Below the pieces are notes generated by a model. It was not told where the DNA came from. It saw nothing but the letters and a program-made list of their open reading frames with translations, and made no database searches. A program made the position numbers and the translations under genes. DNA of 64,000 bases from Trachythela sp. YZ-2020 (lineage: Eukaryota > Cnidaria > Anthozoa > Malacalcyonacea > Clavulariidae): assembly GCA_016169945.1 (NCBI GenBank), contig JADLSH010000388.1:7638501-7702500 (forward strand), written 5' to 3'. This document shows positions 54,501 to 64,000 of the stretch, piece after piece. The number at the start of each line of letters is the position of its first letter. The first letter of the stretch is position 1.

Positions 54501-56612
54501 CCACAAGAAGTGTTAACCAATTAAGTCACTCAGGCTTCTACAAAGGTTTCAATTTGCAAATTGCAAGTCAATTTGTCAATCGAAAATTCAATAATTGTGA
54601 ATCAACTTTAATAGAGAGTGGATAAATAAGGAGTATTTTTCCTGTTTATTTTTTCTTTTCACACTGAAAGGAAGTATAAAGTTATTGGCTTTAATGAGTT
54701 AACCAGCCACCTTCCATGTATGTTTGCCATGTTTGTTACCTGGTTAACCCATTAACTGGAAGTACTCTACCACTGATGAGTAAAATCGTCTGCCGTTAGA
54801 CAGAGTAAGATACTAAAGCAGGGTGCAGCCGGGCGCATTGCCAGCTAATGGGTTAAACAAACATTTAACACCAAAAACATAAGCATCAATAATTGCAAGT
54901 AGCTTTACTATGGCTATAAAATGCAACAAAATGTATAACAAATATAGTCATGCTTATTTCCTCTAAACGCACTGATATGGCATACACAAACTTCCTATAC
55001 AACATTTTCAATTTTCCATAAAAGAAGATAAACTGCCCTACAAATTTTAACATACTTCTACTGCCAAAACTCTAAAAATATACAAAAGCTCTTTATAGAG
55101 AATAAGTCACCTTGTCACCTTGCAGGAGACATTAATTAGGAGTTTTAATTACAAACCATAAGAGTATAAGTGCATTCCTTCTTAAATAATTTTTGACCTG
55201 AACCCAAAAGGAAATTTTTTGCTGACCCCAAATCACTTAATCTCTAAAATTGGGTTATTTATAGACATGAGAAACGAATATGTTATGTCTCACCCAGGCC
55301 ATTCATTACAGTAAATAGAATAAAAATTATGCTTATTTTACGTATCAATATATCAAAATTGTTACATAATTTGAACAAAGGACACTGTGCCTAATTACAA
55401 AGACGCCTAAAAACAGCACTGTTGGCACAACAAAGTAAGGCTCCAGGGAATAAACCACCCCAATCTCAATTGTTACTAAATATCCTGAAATGAACTCTAA
55501 AAATTTTTTAATTAGAGTGAATTCTGAATGTAGTCACGCGATGGAAAAATTTAACATACATACTTGTTGTTGTTTAGCTTCTCTAACGTGTCTATATATG
55601 TTGTAACATATCGTTTAAATTCCTCTTTCTGTGCCGACTTTGGTATACCCTCCACTGGTTTCCCAAAGAGAATCTGCGCTCTCAGAATCTTACTGGTATC
55701 TTTCTTGCTGAAATCGTCGGAGACATACGAATAGAAATACGTTTTACTTTTTAAAAACCGAAGTCTTTCGTCAATCTTAACGTCTTGGTTATCAACCTTT
55801 TCATGCCTATCAACATTTCCGTTTGGGAAAAAGAAATATGTCATTGAATTAAGGGGAGTACAGTGGCCATATTTATTTAACGCCCTGTCCTTCAAAGTTA
55901 GCGATGAAATATAACAATGCTTATCGTAGTTTGTGTGTTTCATAAGTGCACTTTCAATATTATGAATCTCTCGTAAGCGTTCGTTTGTAAAAATATTATC
56001 GTCCCCCTTCGCAACATACACCAGATCTAGAGTTCCTGAAAGCTTATATTGAATATCAGATTTATAAATACTTCTTTTCGATCGTCCATGGTCCTTTCTT
56101 GACAGAGGGTTTATTTTATTTCCCGTGCATGTTTTTGAGCTCAAAAACGTTTTAAAAGATGTAGGAGAATGTGACTTTCCTTGGTCTTTCGCTGCGTTGA
56201 ATGCCGCATAATCGTTTGAAACCTTAATATCTGGTACCATAAACGAATTAAGGGATAAATCTTTACGAAATTCATGATATCTCCCTGTTAAAGCTACAGC
56301 TATTAGGCCAACAGTTAAACCGATATAACAAATTAAAACAATCAACGCAATCGGCCATCTTCCAAATGCAAATTTCAAAACAAAGCGTAGTGCGGCAATA
56401 AACATTCGTCTCATGTCTTCACAGCTTCTCGTTACGTGACCAACGAAACTATTCTTAGGTTGAGCAAAATCTAAAGAGTAGTCAACACCAACAAGATCGT
56501 CGTCTTCTACATCGTTTCGGTTTATTTGTTGTAAACCACAATCTTCATCCGTTTCGGCACAGCCATATTTAGATGTGTCCAAACGCCTATAGGAATCCCT
56601 TGAAAACGACAT
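45563..56612 (-). CDS. Dispatched-like RND transporter with EGF and FN2 domains
   Basis: Fourteen exons. Exon 1 (56612-55564) holds the start, the first membrane segment and extracellular loop 1 (KYGHCTPLNSMTYFFFPN). Exon 2 (54447-54018) is the sterol-sensing-type core with VIIGIGVDDIFVFINTFRQA, including the RND-type GxxxDD. Exon 3 is 53391-53202. Exon 4 (52682-52369) ends in the next membrane segment. Exon 5 (51874-51573) has FKADSNLQRWLELPD and an LPPTR x3 tail. Exon 6 (51092-50848) is Thr-rich. Exon 7 (about 50345-50154) is Cys-rich. Exon 8 (50038-49943) is EGF-like, and exons 9 and 10 (about 49140-48956, 48706-48399) are FN2. Exons 11-14 (48085-45563) restore the family's C-terminal half, with GIDKTSVD, SILVGTSVDYCFHLVEGY and further membrane segments. 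Dispatched proteins use ion gradients to release lipid-modified Hedgehog. The second half reads most like the DISP3 branch. The loop domains are unusual. Confidence 0.88.
46044..46340. repeat. Two dispersed-repeat copies in the last intron of the Dispatched-like gene
   Basis: CGAAACGTCGAAGTTCTTAT with TTTCAGGTAGTTTTA at 46262-46330, and an inverted/direct pair around 46044-46120 (CAAGAACTTCGACAGTTCGA). Related copies lie at 50560-50640, 51310-51475, 52805-52875 and about 47040. All share GAAGGCC...TCGAAACGTCGAAGTTCTT, also found in the hAT-intron palindrome. Confidence 0.75.
46831..46866. repeat. (GACG)n microsatellite
   Basis: GACGGACGGACGGACGGACG and further units, followed by GACAGACA. 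Lies in an intron of the Dispatched-like gene. Confidence 0.95.
48130..48390. repeat. Degenerate tandem repeat, unit about 20 bp
   Basis: Roughly a dozen imperfect copies of a unit like GAATCATAAAATTCTAAGTAT or GAATCTCTGAATCCTAAAAC, spanning most of an intron of the Dispatched-like gene and reaching close to the donor of exon 10 (48399). Confidence 0.75.
48399..48706 (-). CDS. Second FN2-like exon of the Dispatched-like gene
   Basis: Entered in phase 1 after TTTCAG. It begins with a fibronectin type II-like unit (TCCSFPFTYENIEYYDC, then GREGRYCGIQ and a later Cys), in which the usual WC is replaced by YC. It then runs into Dispatched-type sequence (LVYLVFGIKGIDKTSVDL), so one exon joins the added domain to the ancestral fold. 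This exon is the direct proof that the FN2 module belongs to the transporter gene. Confidence 0.75.
48956..49140 (-). CDS. First FN2 exon of the Dispatched-like gene
   Basis: A phase 1-1 exon with CCFIPFIYKGIRQYGC, GMPWCSTKPVYDD and a final EEC. The PF.Y.G..Y..C ... PWCST...YD pattern is the fibronectin type II signature, a disulfide-bonded module that binds collagen or gelatin in matrix proteases and fibronectin. Splice sites are TTTTGCAG|A and ACAA|GTAAGC. Confidence 0.8.
49943..50038 (-). CDS. EGF-like exon of the Dispatched-like gene
   Basis: A 96-base phase 1-1 exon encoding CSPSSCANYGKC, then CDCYFSYTGETC. The six cysteines have spacing C-x4-C-x5-C-x6-C-x-C-x8-C, the standard EGF-like pattern. 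Acceptor CTCTAG|GT and donor TCAA|GTAAGA are both good. Confidence 0.8.
51345..51405. repeat. Short tandem repeat CCCATGGCACAG
   Basis: Four to five 12-bp copies of GGCACAGCCCAT with one variant (CGCACAG), in an intron of the Dispatched-like gene between two copies of the dispersed GTCGAAG repeat. Confidence 0.9.
52014..52146. mobile_element. 133-bp hAT-type MITE with near-perfect 8-bp target duplication
   Basis: Ends CAGTGACGTAGCCAG and CTGGCTACGTCACTG are exact inverted repeats. Flanking octamers are CCCAACAC (52006-52013) and CTCAACAC (52147-52154), with one mismatch. CAGTG ends plus an 8-bp duplication indicate mobilisation by a hAT transposase. G-runs fill the interior. Lies in an intron of the Dispatched-like gene. 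Confidence 0.85.
53747..54007. repeat. Foldback element abutting the donor of Dispatched-like exon 2
   Basis: Two arms of about 95 bases, starting ACTGTTGATGCAATGGAAGT and ending CACTTCCACTGCATCGACAGT, are nearly perfect inverted copies with a spacer of about 70 bases. A 17-bp direct repeat, TAACAACATACTGGGGA, lies at 53708-53724 and 54007-54023. The right copy contains the exon 2 donor site. Confidence 0.85.
54740..55540. other. Long intron of the Dispatched-like gene
   Basis: Part of the intron between exons 1 and 2. It holds an inverted copy of the ACTCTGTCTAA repeat at about 54735-54850 and otherwise AT-rich DNA with no coding signal. Confidence 0.5.
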
Positions 56613-56849
56613 TTTCGTTATTTAACAACGGCTGAGAATTCCAAAACTCTAGTTCAGGAAAATCCAAAACAACTTGTCAAGTAAAAGAACAGAAATACAT
56701 TTTTCTACTCCATTTAAATTGACTAAAAGACGCTTTCGAAACTATGCACGGAAAGGCATCGTCTTATAAGTTATAATTATTTTTTGTTGTTGTTTTATAG
56801 TCGTTTCCAGGACTTCCTGTGCACGAATTTGCGCAACGCTTCAACGCGG

Positions 56850-57840
56850 CAACATTACCTTACTTTTGGCACTCGCCAAATCATGAAATCAATGCGTCCA
56901 TTCAGTGCAAAATGTCGCGCGATTGACCTTTTGCGCAGTGCTTCCACTTTGGCAAAGTAAAATTTCTCGTTTTTGTCCTTTTTTTTTCGCAGAATTTCCT
57001 TCCCAAAATCCTAAATTTCCTTCCATTTTTCCTTCCAATTTTTTTTAAAATAGTATAATAAATTTTGTATTGTACTGTACTCCCGATGTAAATTGAAGGT
57101 GTACTGCAGTATTTTTTGCTCTTTTAGCAGCTGCTTTTGGACCAGGCACTGGAGTCCTGCACGCTTTCTACCCGTTTGCAGTTGACAACTACTTGAAGCT
57201 TCATCTTCTGATGAGCTTGACTCAGAAGTTGACTCAATATAAGAAATTTAGAAATTACAGTTTCCCTTTTTTCGACTGTTTGTTTTTAGTTTATAAAAAC
57301 CTGCGAAAAAAATTGAGCCCGCGTTATTTATGTACAAGTACTCTACTCACCCACTGAAGACCTGTTAAGTCCCAAATTACCCCCATTCATCCTTGATGGT
57401 TATGTAAATATTCGATGTATTATTTTTATACATGTTTTTTAACTCAAAAGTTCATAATAAAGTGTTTAACCATTATTAAATTACTAGAAATTACTGAAAA
57501 AGTTTAAATTGTAAAATTTCCTTCCCTTTTCCTTCGAAATGGCCAAATTTCCTTCCAATTTCCTTCCAAATCTCATTTCCTCTTATTTTTCCTTCCAAAT
57601 GCCAAAATATCCTTTTGGAAGGAAATTTCCTTCCGAGTGGAAGCTCTGCTTTTGCGATCGTTTTCTTTTGAAATATGAGCCCTCGACCGGATCCGTTCCA
57701 GTCGAGGGCTCATAATTCAAAAGAAAACGATCGCAAAAAGTCGATTGCGCGACATTTTGCACTGAATGGAAATCAGCCTTTATGCGTCCCAATAAGCGTT
57801 GTAACGTTACATATAGTAAGGTGTGACAGTGGGAGTTACC
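56850..57840. repeat. About 1-kb foldback structure between the Dispatched-like gene and HPS3
   Basis: The left region (56865-56940), with GCGTCCATTCAGTGCAAAAT and GTCGCGCGATTGAC, is the reverse complement of the right region (57735-57790), with GCGCGACATTTTGCACTGAA. An inner hairpin at about 57652-57739 pairs TTTTGCGATCGTTTTCTTTT with AAAAGAAAACGATCGCAAAA around GAGCCCTCGAC / GTCGAGGGCTC. Between 56990 and 57640 there are many TTCCTTCC repeats. Non-coding; separates two divergently transcribed genes. Confidence 0.7.
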
Positions 57841-57844
57841 GATT

Positions 57845-58700
57845 TTATGGTCTTGGGAAAAGGGTGCCAGCCATTAACATCTGAAGGAAGAAAATATGAA
57901 AAGATAATAGACAAAGTCGGGGAACAATAGAGTAAACACGGTGTATATTATCTATAGTACCAGATATTGTACCAGATAAGAAGCCTGTGTAGGTAGGACA
58001 GAATAATCTGTGGTTCAGTGACTTAACTGAACTACTCACCCTTGTGATACAAATTTTCGAGACATTGTGCACCGTTTTATAGCAAAAACAGGATTCCAAC
58101 TGAGGCATTGCTATTCCTGTGCAAGGTTTAAACCATAGAGTAGCCTGCGTGGCAGACGGTCTACCCGTGGTAGCCTGCGTAGCAGGCGTTTGAAAGGGGA
58201 GGGGGGAGAAACGGAGAGGGAGGGGGGAGAACGGAGAAGAGAGAAGGAAACGGGGGGAGGAAGGGGTGGAAGTAAATTGCGCGCATGCGCATCAAATGAG
58301 TGCCAAATTGGGATTTTTATGCGACTTTTTTCGCGAAAAGATGTCCGCCAGAAAACATACTAGAAATGATTCAACAGGTTTGTTCGGTTGAATTTTCCAA
58401 ATTTTGTTGATTAAATGTATAAAATAGTGGCCCGATAAGTCTGTATTTTAATTAAACCGCGTTGATTTGTTCTGTGTAATTCACGGTAATTCACCCGTAC
58501 TGCAATGGCACTGCGTAATGTTCGTATTATTAAATGGCAGTTTTCTGCGACGATGGGTAGAAATGGCGAATCGGGCGAGCTCTATCTATGTCATCTATGT
58601 CAATGATCTATGGTTTATATCTATGGTGAATTGGTGAACCACGACCACAGTGACTAGGGTAGATCAGACTCATCAGAGCCCCCGTTCAGAGGATACGACT
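57845..58700. other. Region upstream of HPS3, probable promoter area
   Basis: Includes GTAGCCTGCGTGGCAGACGG and a related copy at about 58140-58190, which match the ends of the element in GIGYF. A purine-rich GGGAGG stretch follows at about 58196-58270. No TATA box was identified near the HPS3 start, so a TATA-less promoter is likely. Confidence 0.4.
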
Positions 58701-58713
58701 CCACTTGTTCAAA

Positions 58714-61700
58714 ATGGTTCGTGTGCTTATGTGCCACAATTTTAAAGAGCAGAAAGTATTTTCTGATGCTTATGAACCTACTACAACTGCATATTCTAGC
58801 TCAAGAGATTTGGTATTTATCTGCACAGCAAAGGCTCATGTATTTGTTTACTCGCTTTCAGAAGATGGTTTTCCTTTACTTTACCAATTTCCACTGGTAT
58901 CTGCAGCCACCGATATGATCTTTAATGATATTGGAGATTTTATATTCACCAAAGAGATTACAAGGAAAGATAAAAGTAGTCATTTTACAGCTAGAGTTTA
59001 TTTTAATTGGTCTAAATGGCGGGAGGAGTTTGCAAACCATAAAACAAAAGTTCTTCAACTTGGCTTTTCATTTACCCAAAGTTTTTCTTTGGAGCCAAAT
59101 GCTTTGACTGCAGTGGAAGTACAATCAAGATTCTCAGTTTGCAGTTTATCCTGCTGTCCAGTTAGTACAAATATTGCAGTTGCGACTGAGACAACAGTTT
59201 CAGTTTATAGACGCTGTGTTGAGTGTCCATTTGATTTTCAAAGACTGTATATTGTTGAACCAGGATTTTCTATATTTAGAGTAGTTATTTGTGAGCAATT
59301 TATAGCATTCACTTCGGCTAGTGATATACGAGTGTTACAAGTAACACTGAGTGGTGATACACCGTTACTTTTGGGACATAGTTTTGTAAATGATAGGTAA
59401 GTTGGTTTTATATAAACATTTAAAAGACAAACACAATCAGGAGAATTAGGTAGAAAGAGATTAGAACATTGTGTGCAGAATAATTAGAACATTGTATTTA
59501 GAATAATTAGAATATTGCATGTAGAATAATTAGAACATTGTATGTAGAATAATTAAAACTATGTCGGTATAATTATGTTGGTAGAATGGTGTAGGTAAAA
59601 TGGGTTAATGTTTCATTTTAATGCCCATGGGTTGCCATCCCAAGTTTTGGAGGATTACCAGTTAAGCAGGAATGTACTGTACCCCCTTTATATTATTTTA
59701 CTCTGTCTAATACCAGACAATTTTTTCATTAAGTGGAGAAACAGAGCAGCTTCTGTTACAAGGAATCTCCTCACCCAGTAGCTGCCAAAGAGAAGTATTT
59801 GATGAGAACTTTGTTGTGTGGTCATTTGATCGCTATCAAGAAACCTCGGCAGACTTGTCCTCATCTTGGGAATCAATTTTGAGAAGCAAGGAGTGGAGTG
59901 AAGAAGAACAAGATGGGAATTTAAAGCCAAGTGTGATTGATCTTCCTTCTTTAAAAGAAGAGGTCCCATTTATAGATTATTCCCAAGATGCTTGTGAGGT
60001 CTTGGGACCAGTAAAAATGGTTCATGGTCATCCAATCAAAGTCCAAGCTGCAATAAGTAATGTTCAAAGTGTTACCATGTTGTATCGATATTTTGATTTG
60101 ATGAAAAATGGTGGTGATTCTGTTACAGAACTTCACTCTTTACAATTGGTGCCTTTCTATACCAGTGGTAGGTTTCATGTCATGATCGATTGAAGTATAC
60201 AACCCCCTCCAACTTGAAGTTGCTTCCTATGACCAGGGCCGCACAGAGACAATTGGGGGCCCGGTGCAAAAATAACTTTGGGGCCCTAGCTATTTTCCAT
60301 TCTCAAATATCTTTGGGGCCATGTGCTTGTTTAGAGAACTGATTTCCGTACCCTTGAACTTCTTGATTACGTCCTCAGTCTAACGGTTTAAATATAACAT
60401 TCTCAATCTGCATTTAGTACTAAGATAATGTAGGGGGGTCCATTCTCTTCCGGAGAACTTTTGAAATCTAGGGTCTCAGGAATGGTTTGTTCTTGCATTC
60501 TGATAGACTTTTTGACAGTAATATATATGCATATTTCACTTCATTTCTATTTGGGGAGCTGTGGGAAATTGCCCCCTTTGCCCCCCCCCCCCTCTGGGCG
60601 GTCCAGCCTCCTATGCTGCTATGCTATCTAGTTCTTTAAAGTCTGCCAACTATTTAGAGTTAAATTTCTCATTTTACAGTTTTTGATGCAAATGAGAAAC
60701 CAACACCTCAACTTTCTGGAATGATTTGTTTTGTGTCCACCTCAAAACAAGGTTTCATATACAACGTTTTTAGAAAAACAGAATTCCTTGCAAATTGTAC
60801 ATATACAGCTGAAATAACGACTGCTGCTATTTGTGATAATCTATTGTATACAGTCACCAACCAAGCACTTGAAACATATGTTGTCCCAATATATTCTTCA
60901 GTTGCAAAGCATGTCAGAACAATGCAACCATCAGATGTTGAAGATAAACTAAATATAGATGAGGATATGGTGCAAAGTAATGGTACAACAGAAGTACATG
61001 GTGATGTTCTGTCAACTGGTGATGGTAGTATGGTGACTACCTATAATGAAGATATTGAGTCTTCTCTAGAAAATAGATTTACTCATTTTGGTTTTCCAGT
61101 GTATGATTTAGAAATTTTGCAAAAGGTAATTAACCAATAAATCATCATTGAGCATCACTTGTCTTTGAGTGAATGAAAATTTCTATCATTAAGAGAATAC
61201 ATTTTTTTAAAGGCCAACTTGCAATCTAACTCATTAATAAAACCTTCTAGCAGTAGACAACTAGTAGAATCTCAAGTAAAATTTAAGCTTTTAGAATGCT
61301 TGAATTTTGATATGTGATTAGGATTGGAAGTCTGTTGATGTATGTTCTAAACATGTTTTCCACTGGGCGACTTTGATTCATGTTGGTGCAAAGCAACTTT
61401 TCACTTTCACTGGTGGAAAACAGGCTTTAGCCCCAGTATCAAACACTAACTAAGAATTAGAAGACACTACTCATGAGGGTAGACCCCCAATTTCACCTCT
61501 TCCCTATTGCCTCCCCATCAGTGACAAGGTTGTTCTTACCAAGGCATTCCTCATAATTGCTTTTTTGTTTCATTTAGCCATGCCCATCACCATCTGTCGA
61601 TCTTTGTATGATTGGAGTTCGTCAGTTCGCTGGCCTCTTCTCCATGCTTGCAGCTGGTTCAAGGATATTGCTGTTATCGGATATAACTACAAATTCATCT

Positions 61701-64000
61701 CCCAAAAAGCATAGGTTAGTAGCTTTTACAGGTGGCAGATGAGGTTACCCTTCCAACCCTTACTGCTTAGTGCTACTGAATGTCAAAGGTAGGGTTAATC
61801 ATCGATGTGTGACAATCTTGCTCTGACCAGATGTTCTTGTTGTAAGTAGAGTTATGGTTCATTCTCTAATGTATTTCAAAGGTTTTTCTTGAAGGATTTT
61901 ATAACCAAATGATTTTTATATTAATTGTGCATAAATTGTGTATAATTATGTAATAATATTCAGTGGCGGAAATTCACTTTTTCCAGTGGGAGGGCTTTTA
62001 AGCCTCCCAAATTTCCGACAAAACCCTCAAATTTCCGACAAAACCCTCAAATTTCCGACATACCCCCCCATTTACACTCCAAATAGGCTGTTTTTAGCCC
62101 TTTTTAGGTCAAAATTTCCGACAAATCGCCAATTTTCCCCACCAAAATTTCCGCCACCAAAATTTCCGCCACCAAAATTTCCGCCACTGATAATATTGTG
62201 TACAAGACCAAGAATAATTCAATAAATACATTAAGGTCTATTTTTTACAGCAAAAAATCAAAGGGAAAGGCTGAAAATGCAACCAAAGATTGGACCTTAC
62301 ATGTTCTTGAAGCAATGGATATGGGTGACCTGTATTATAAAATGGTAGGCAGTATTGCTAGAAAGAGTTGATGGTGTTTGTCGATGGAATATTAGAACGA
62401 AAATTTATATACATTTTTTTAGACCTAACCAGTCCTGAGCAGTTGCGAAAAATGCAACCTTAGGCCCTCTGGCAGGAATCCAACCTGCGGCCCTGCGATT
62501 ACGGTGCAGTGCTCTAACGAACTGAGCTACAGAGTCCAGTTGTTGAGCATTAACCGCAAGTTCGTGTATATATATATGGGACTAATGGGAGGGATGTCAG
62601 CATATGGTATATGGGTAAATACTAAGTTTTTCTCGGCATCTTGTTCGGGTTAGTTTTTAACTTATATTGTATCTTACAGAACTAAGTCTATTTTGTTTTT
62701 AGGAAAGTTTAACGGAAAGATCAGAAACTCTGACAGCGGATTTGAGATTGTTAAAGGAGCAACATTTTATATTAAGAGCTCAATTTCAAGTTGGTCATCT
62801 TTCTAAAATAGAACGGCAATCTCTGTTGTTGGTTCTGAGAAACTCTGTAAAAAGTATTGGTCACTTTTATGCAAGGTCAGTGTCATACTGTAAATCATCT
62901 ATTTAACCCCCCTCTTCTCTAATAGCCCCCCCCCCCACTTTCTACAGCAAGAAATTTATTACGTCACCTCTCTCCATTTAGACTCTCTCTCCACCTCTCC
63001 TTCATGTGTAATGACTAGATTCATTAATTTGTCATGGAATTACACATAATTTTACTCACTGCGTTTCTGCTAAATCAAAATACCCATCTCTATTGAGCCC
63101 CCTTCTCCAAGGCAACAACAACTTCCATACGTACCTAGAATAAATAGGAGGGTTATTACAGGATTTACGCTATTAAAACATGAGTAATTTCGCTTCTGGA
63201 ATGTCTAGATAGACAGACTAGTAAATTTTCTTTTCGCTTATTTTATATCTGCATGACTTGTATTTTTAACAATGAGACTTATCTGAGCATCTTTTTCATA
63301 CGCACAAAAAGAAAAGAAAACTTGTCTAGGAAACATTGTTCGTTTGTACTAGGCCTAGGGGTCTTAAATCACCCATCAACGATCCTTCTTCATACGAACA
63401 ACCCGTATCTGGAACATTCTCGCGGAAGAACTAAAACTGGAGACTTGTGGTCTCTCGACATTCAAGTCTATTCTTTCTAAATATTATATGACTTCATTAA
63501 GAACTTCTTACGACGTTGACGATCCTCGCTCGTACAAAACAATCTGTCTAAAGTGTAATTGTGTTCGTAGTCTTACCTATCCGATCTCGTGTTGCATGTA
63601 GATATTGTGTTTTCGTTTGTTGCATGTTTCGGAAAGAGTTAGTTCGTTGTCCTCAAAGCAGTATTCTTTGGTTAATCGTTTCTCTCGTTATTATATGAGT
63701 TTAAAAGTTGGTTTAGTGTTGAAATAGTATCTTACGACTTGCCTCTGAGGACAAGGAAACAACTTGTTCCTATATTATCATTATGTTTGTTGTTGTTAAA
63801 GGGGCCGCAGTAATTGGCTTGCGCTGTTGCGGATTCCCTGCCATGTGCTAATAGTTTATATTTGGGCTAAGCTATTAAAGGGCTAAGCTATTAAATTAAA
63901 TTCTGTTCCAGGTATGCAGTTGATGACGTGGATGATGTGAATTTATACTACACTATGGCAAATCTTTCCATTGAAGAAATACTTGATGAACATGTTCCGA
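58714..64000 (+). CDS. HPS3: HPS3, BLOC-2 complex subunit (5' part, continues past window)
   Basis: Exons: 58714-59396, 59734-60167, 60680-61125, 61578-61714, 62251-62344, 62703-62875 and 63912 to the window end; all junctions keep frame. The ATG at 58714 (MVRVLMCHNFKEQK, CAAAATGG context) aligns with the start of vertebrate HPS3; an upstream in-frame TTG is not used. The N-terminal part is beta-propeller-like (SRFSVCSLSCCPVSTNIAVA, RVYFNWSKWREEF). Exon 2 ends with ELHSLQLVPFYTSG and exon 4 has PSPSVDLCMIGVRQFAGL, both recognisable HPS3 positions. Exons 5-7 lead into the alpha-helical half. HPS3 joins HPS5 and HPS6 in BLOC-2, a cytosolic complex that routes cargo from early endosomes to lysosome-related organelles. 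Human mutations cause Hermansky-Pudlak syndrome type 3. Roughly the first half of the protein is present. It is divergent from the Dispatched-like gene, with about 2.1 kb between their starts. Confidence 0.93.
59445..59560. repeat. Tandem repeat, unit about 25-28 bp
   Basis: Four to five copies of a unit reading roughly ATTAGAACATTGTATGTAGA plus ATA, in HPS3 intron 1. Confidence 0.85.
61961..62189. mobile_element. 229-bp hAT-type MITE in HPS3 intron 4
   Basis: Ends CAGTGGCGGAAATT and AATTTCCGCCACTG are inverted repeats. Exact 8-bp target duplication ATAATATT at 61953-61960 and 62190-62197. The interior has two tandem repeats: AACCCTCAAATTTCCGACA (three copies) and ACCAAAATTTCCGCC (four copies), both built from the end sequence. 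An open frame across it is a by-product of the repeat. Confidence 0.92.
62420..62545 (-). mobile_element. tRNA-derived SINE in HPS3 intron 5
   Basis: Reading the minus strand from about 62537: GGACTCTGTAGCTCAGTTCG (A box TAGCTCAGTTCG), then GGTTGGATTCC as a degenerate B box, then a tail with TTTTTCGCAACTGCTCAGGA and CTGGTTAGGTCTAAA. It folds roughly as a tRNA, but the anticodon arm is mispaired and position 33 is not T, so it is a SINE head rather than a tRNA gene. Confidence 0.75.
62880..63905. other. HPS3 intron 6, no gene within
   Basis: Intronic DNA with poly-C runs at about 62928-62938 and an open frame at 63253-63480 that shows no domain. No repeat ends recognised. Confidence 0.5.

Noticed and set aside
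61938..62225. 95-codon Pro/Phe/Lys-rich frame in HPS3 intron 4
   Set aside because: It is the translation of the tandem repeat inside a MITE with a clear 8-bp target duplication.
62462..62538. Possible tRNA gene on the minus strand
   Set aside because: Mispaired anticodon stem, non-T at position 33, and a SINE-type tail.

Overview
The window looks like a metazoan nuclear genome, most likely a cnidarian (perhaps an anthozoan). It is AT-rich, its coding exons are short with GT/AG introns, and its protein-coding genes are animal families: FoxL2, GIGYF, a Dispatched-type RND protein and HPS3. Introns and intergenic DNA are full of short inverted-repeat elements (MITEs) and tRNA-derived SINEs. 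The species cannot be fixed from the sequence alone, and no prokaryotic operon, CRISPR array or replication origin is seen.

Layout. 0-4 kb: an intronless FoxL2 gene (+) with a clear TATA/CCAAT promoter. 4-12 kb: gene-poor, with foldback elements and a tRNA-derived SINE inserted in a MITE. 12.2-16.4 kb: a duplicated block of about 0.4 kb, a tandem array of tiny phase-0 exons separated by near-identical introns, and a PHD-like finger on the minus strand. 16.4-26.4 kb: a nested mobile region. A Mutator-like element with perfect 22-bp terminal repeats and one frameshift lies upstream of remnants of an SF3-helicase gene of a small-DNA-virus type. That gene is split by a nearly intact hAT element, which itself carries two foldback elements (one in its 5' part, one inside its intron). 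27.4-27.6 kb: a diverged copy of the last GIGYF exon.

30.9-43.2 kb (-): GIGYF, a translation-repression adaptor with a 4EHP-binding N-terminus, a GYF domain, a coiled coil and the conserved C-terminus, over about 25 small exons. 45.6-56.6 kb (-): a Dispatched-like sterol-sensing-domain transporter whose second extracellular loop carries an EGF-like domain and two fibronectin type II domains on phase-1 exons. 58.7-64.0 kb (+): the 5' part of HPS3, a BLOC-2 subunit; seven exons are visible and the gene runs off the window.

The host genes are not functionally linked: a transcription factor, an mRNA-repression adaptor, a Hedgehog-release-type transporter and an organelle-biogenesis factor. The most unusual parts are the nested viral/transposon locus at 16-26 kb, the mini-exon array at 12-16 kb and the chimeric Dispatched loop.
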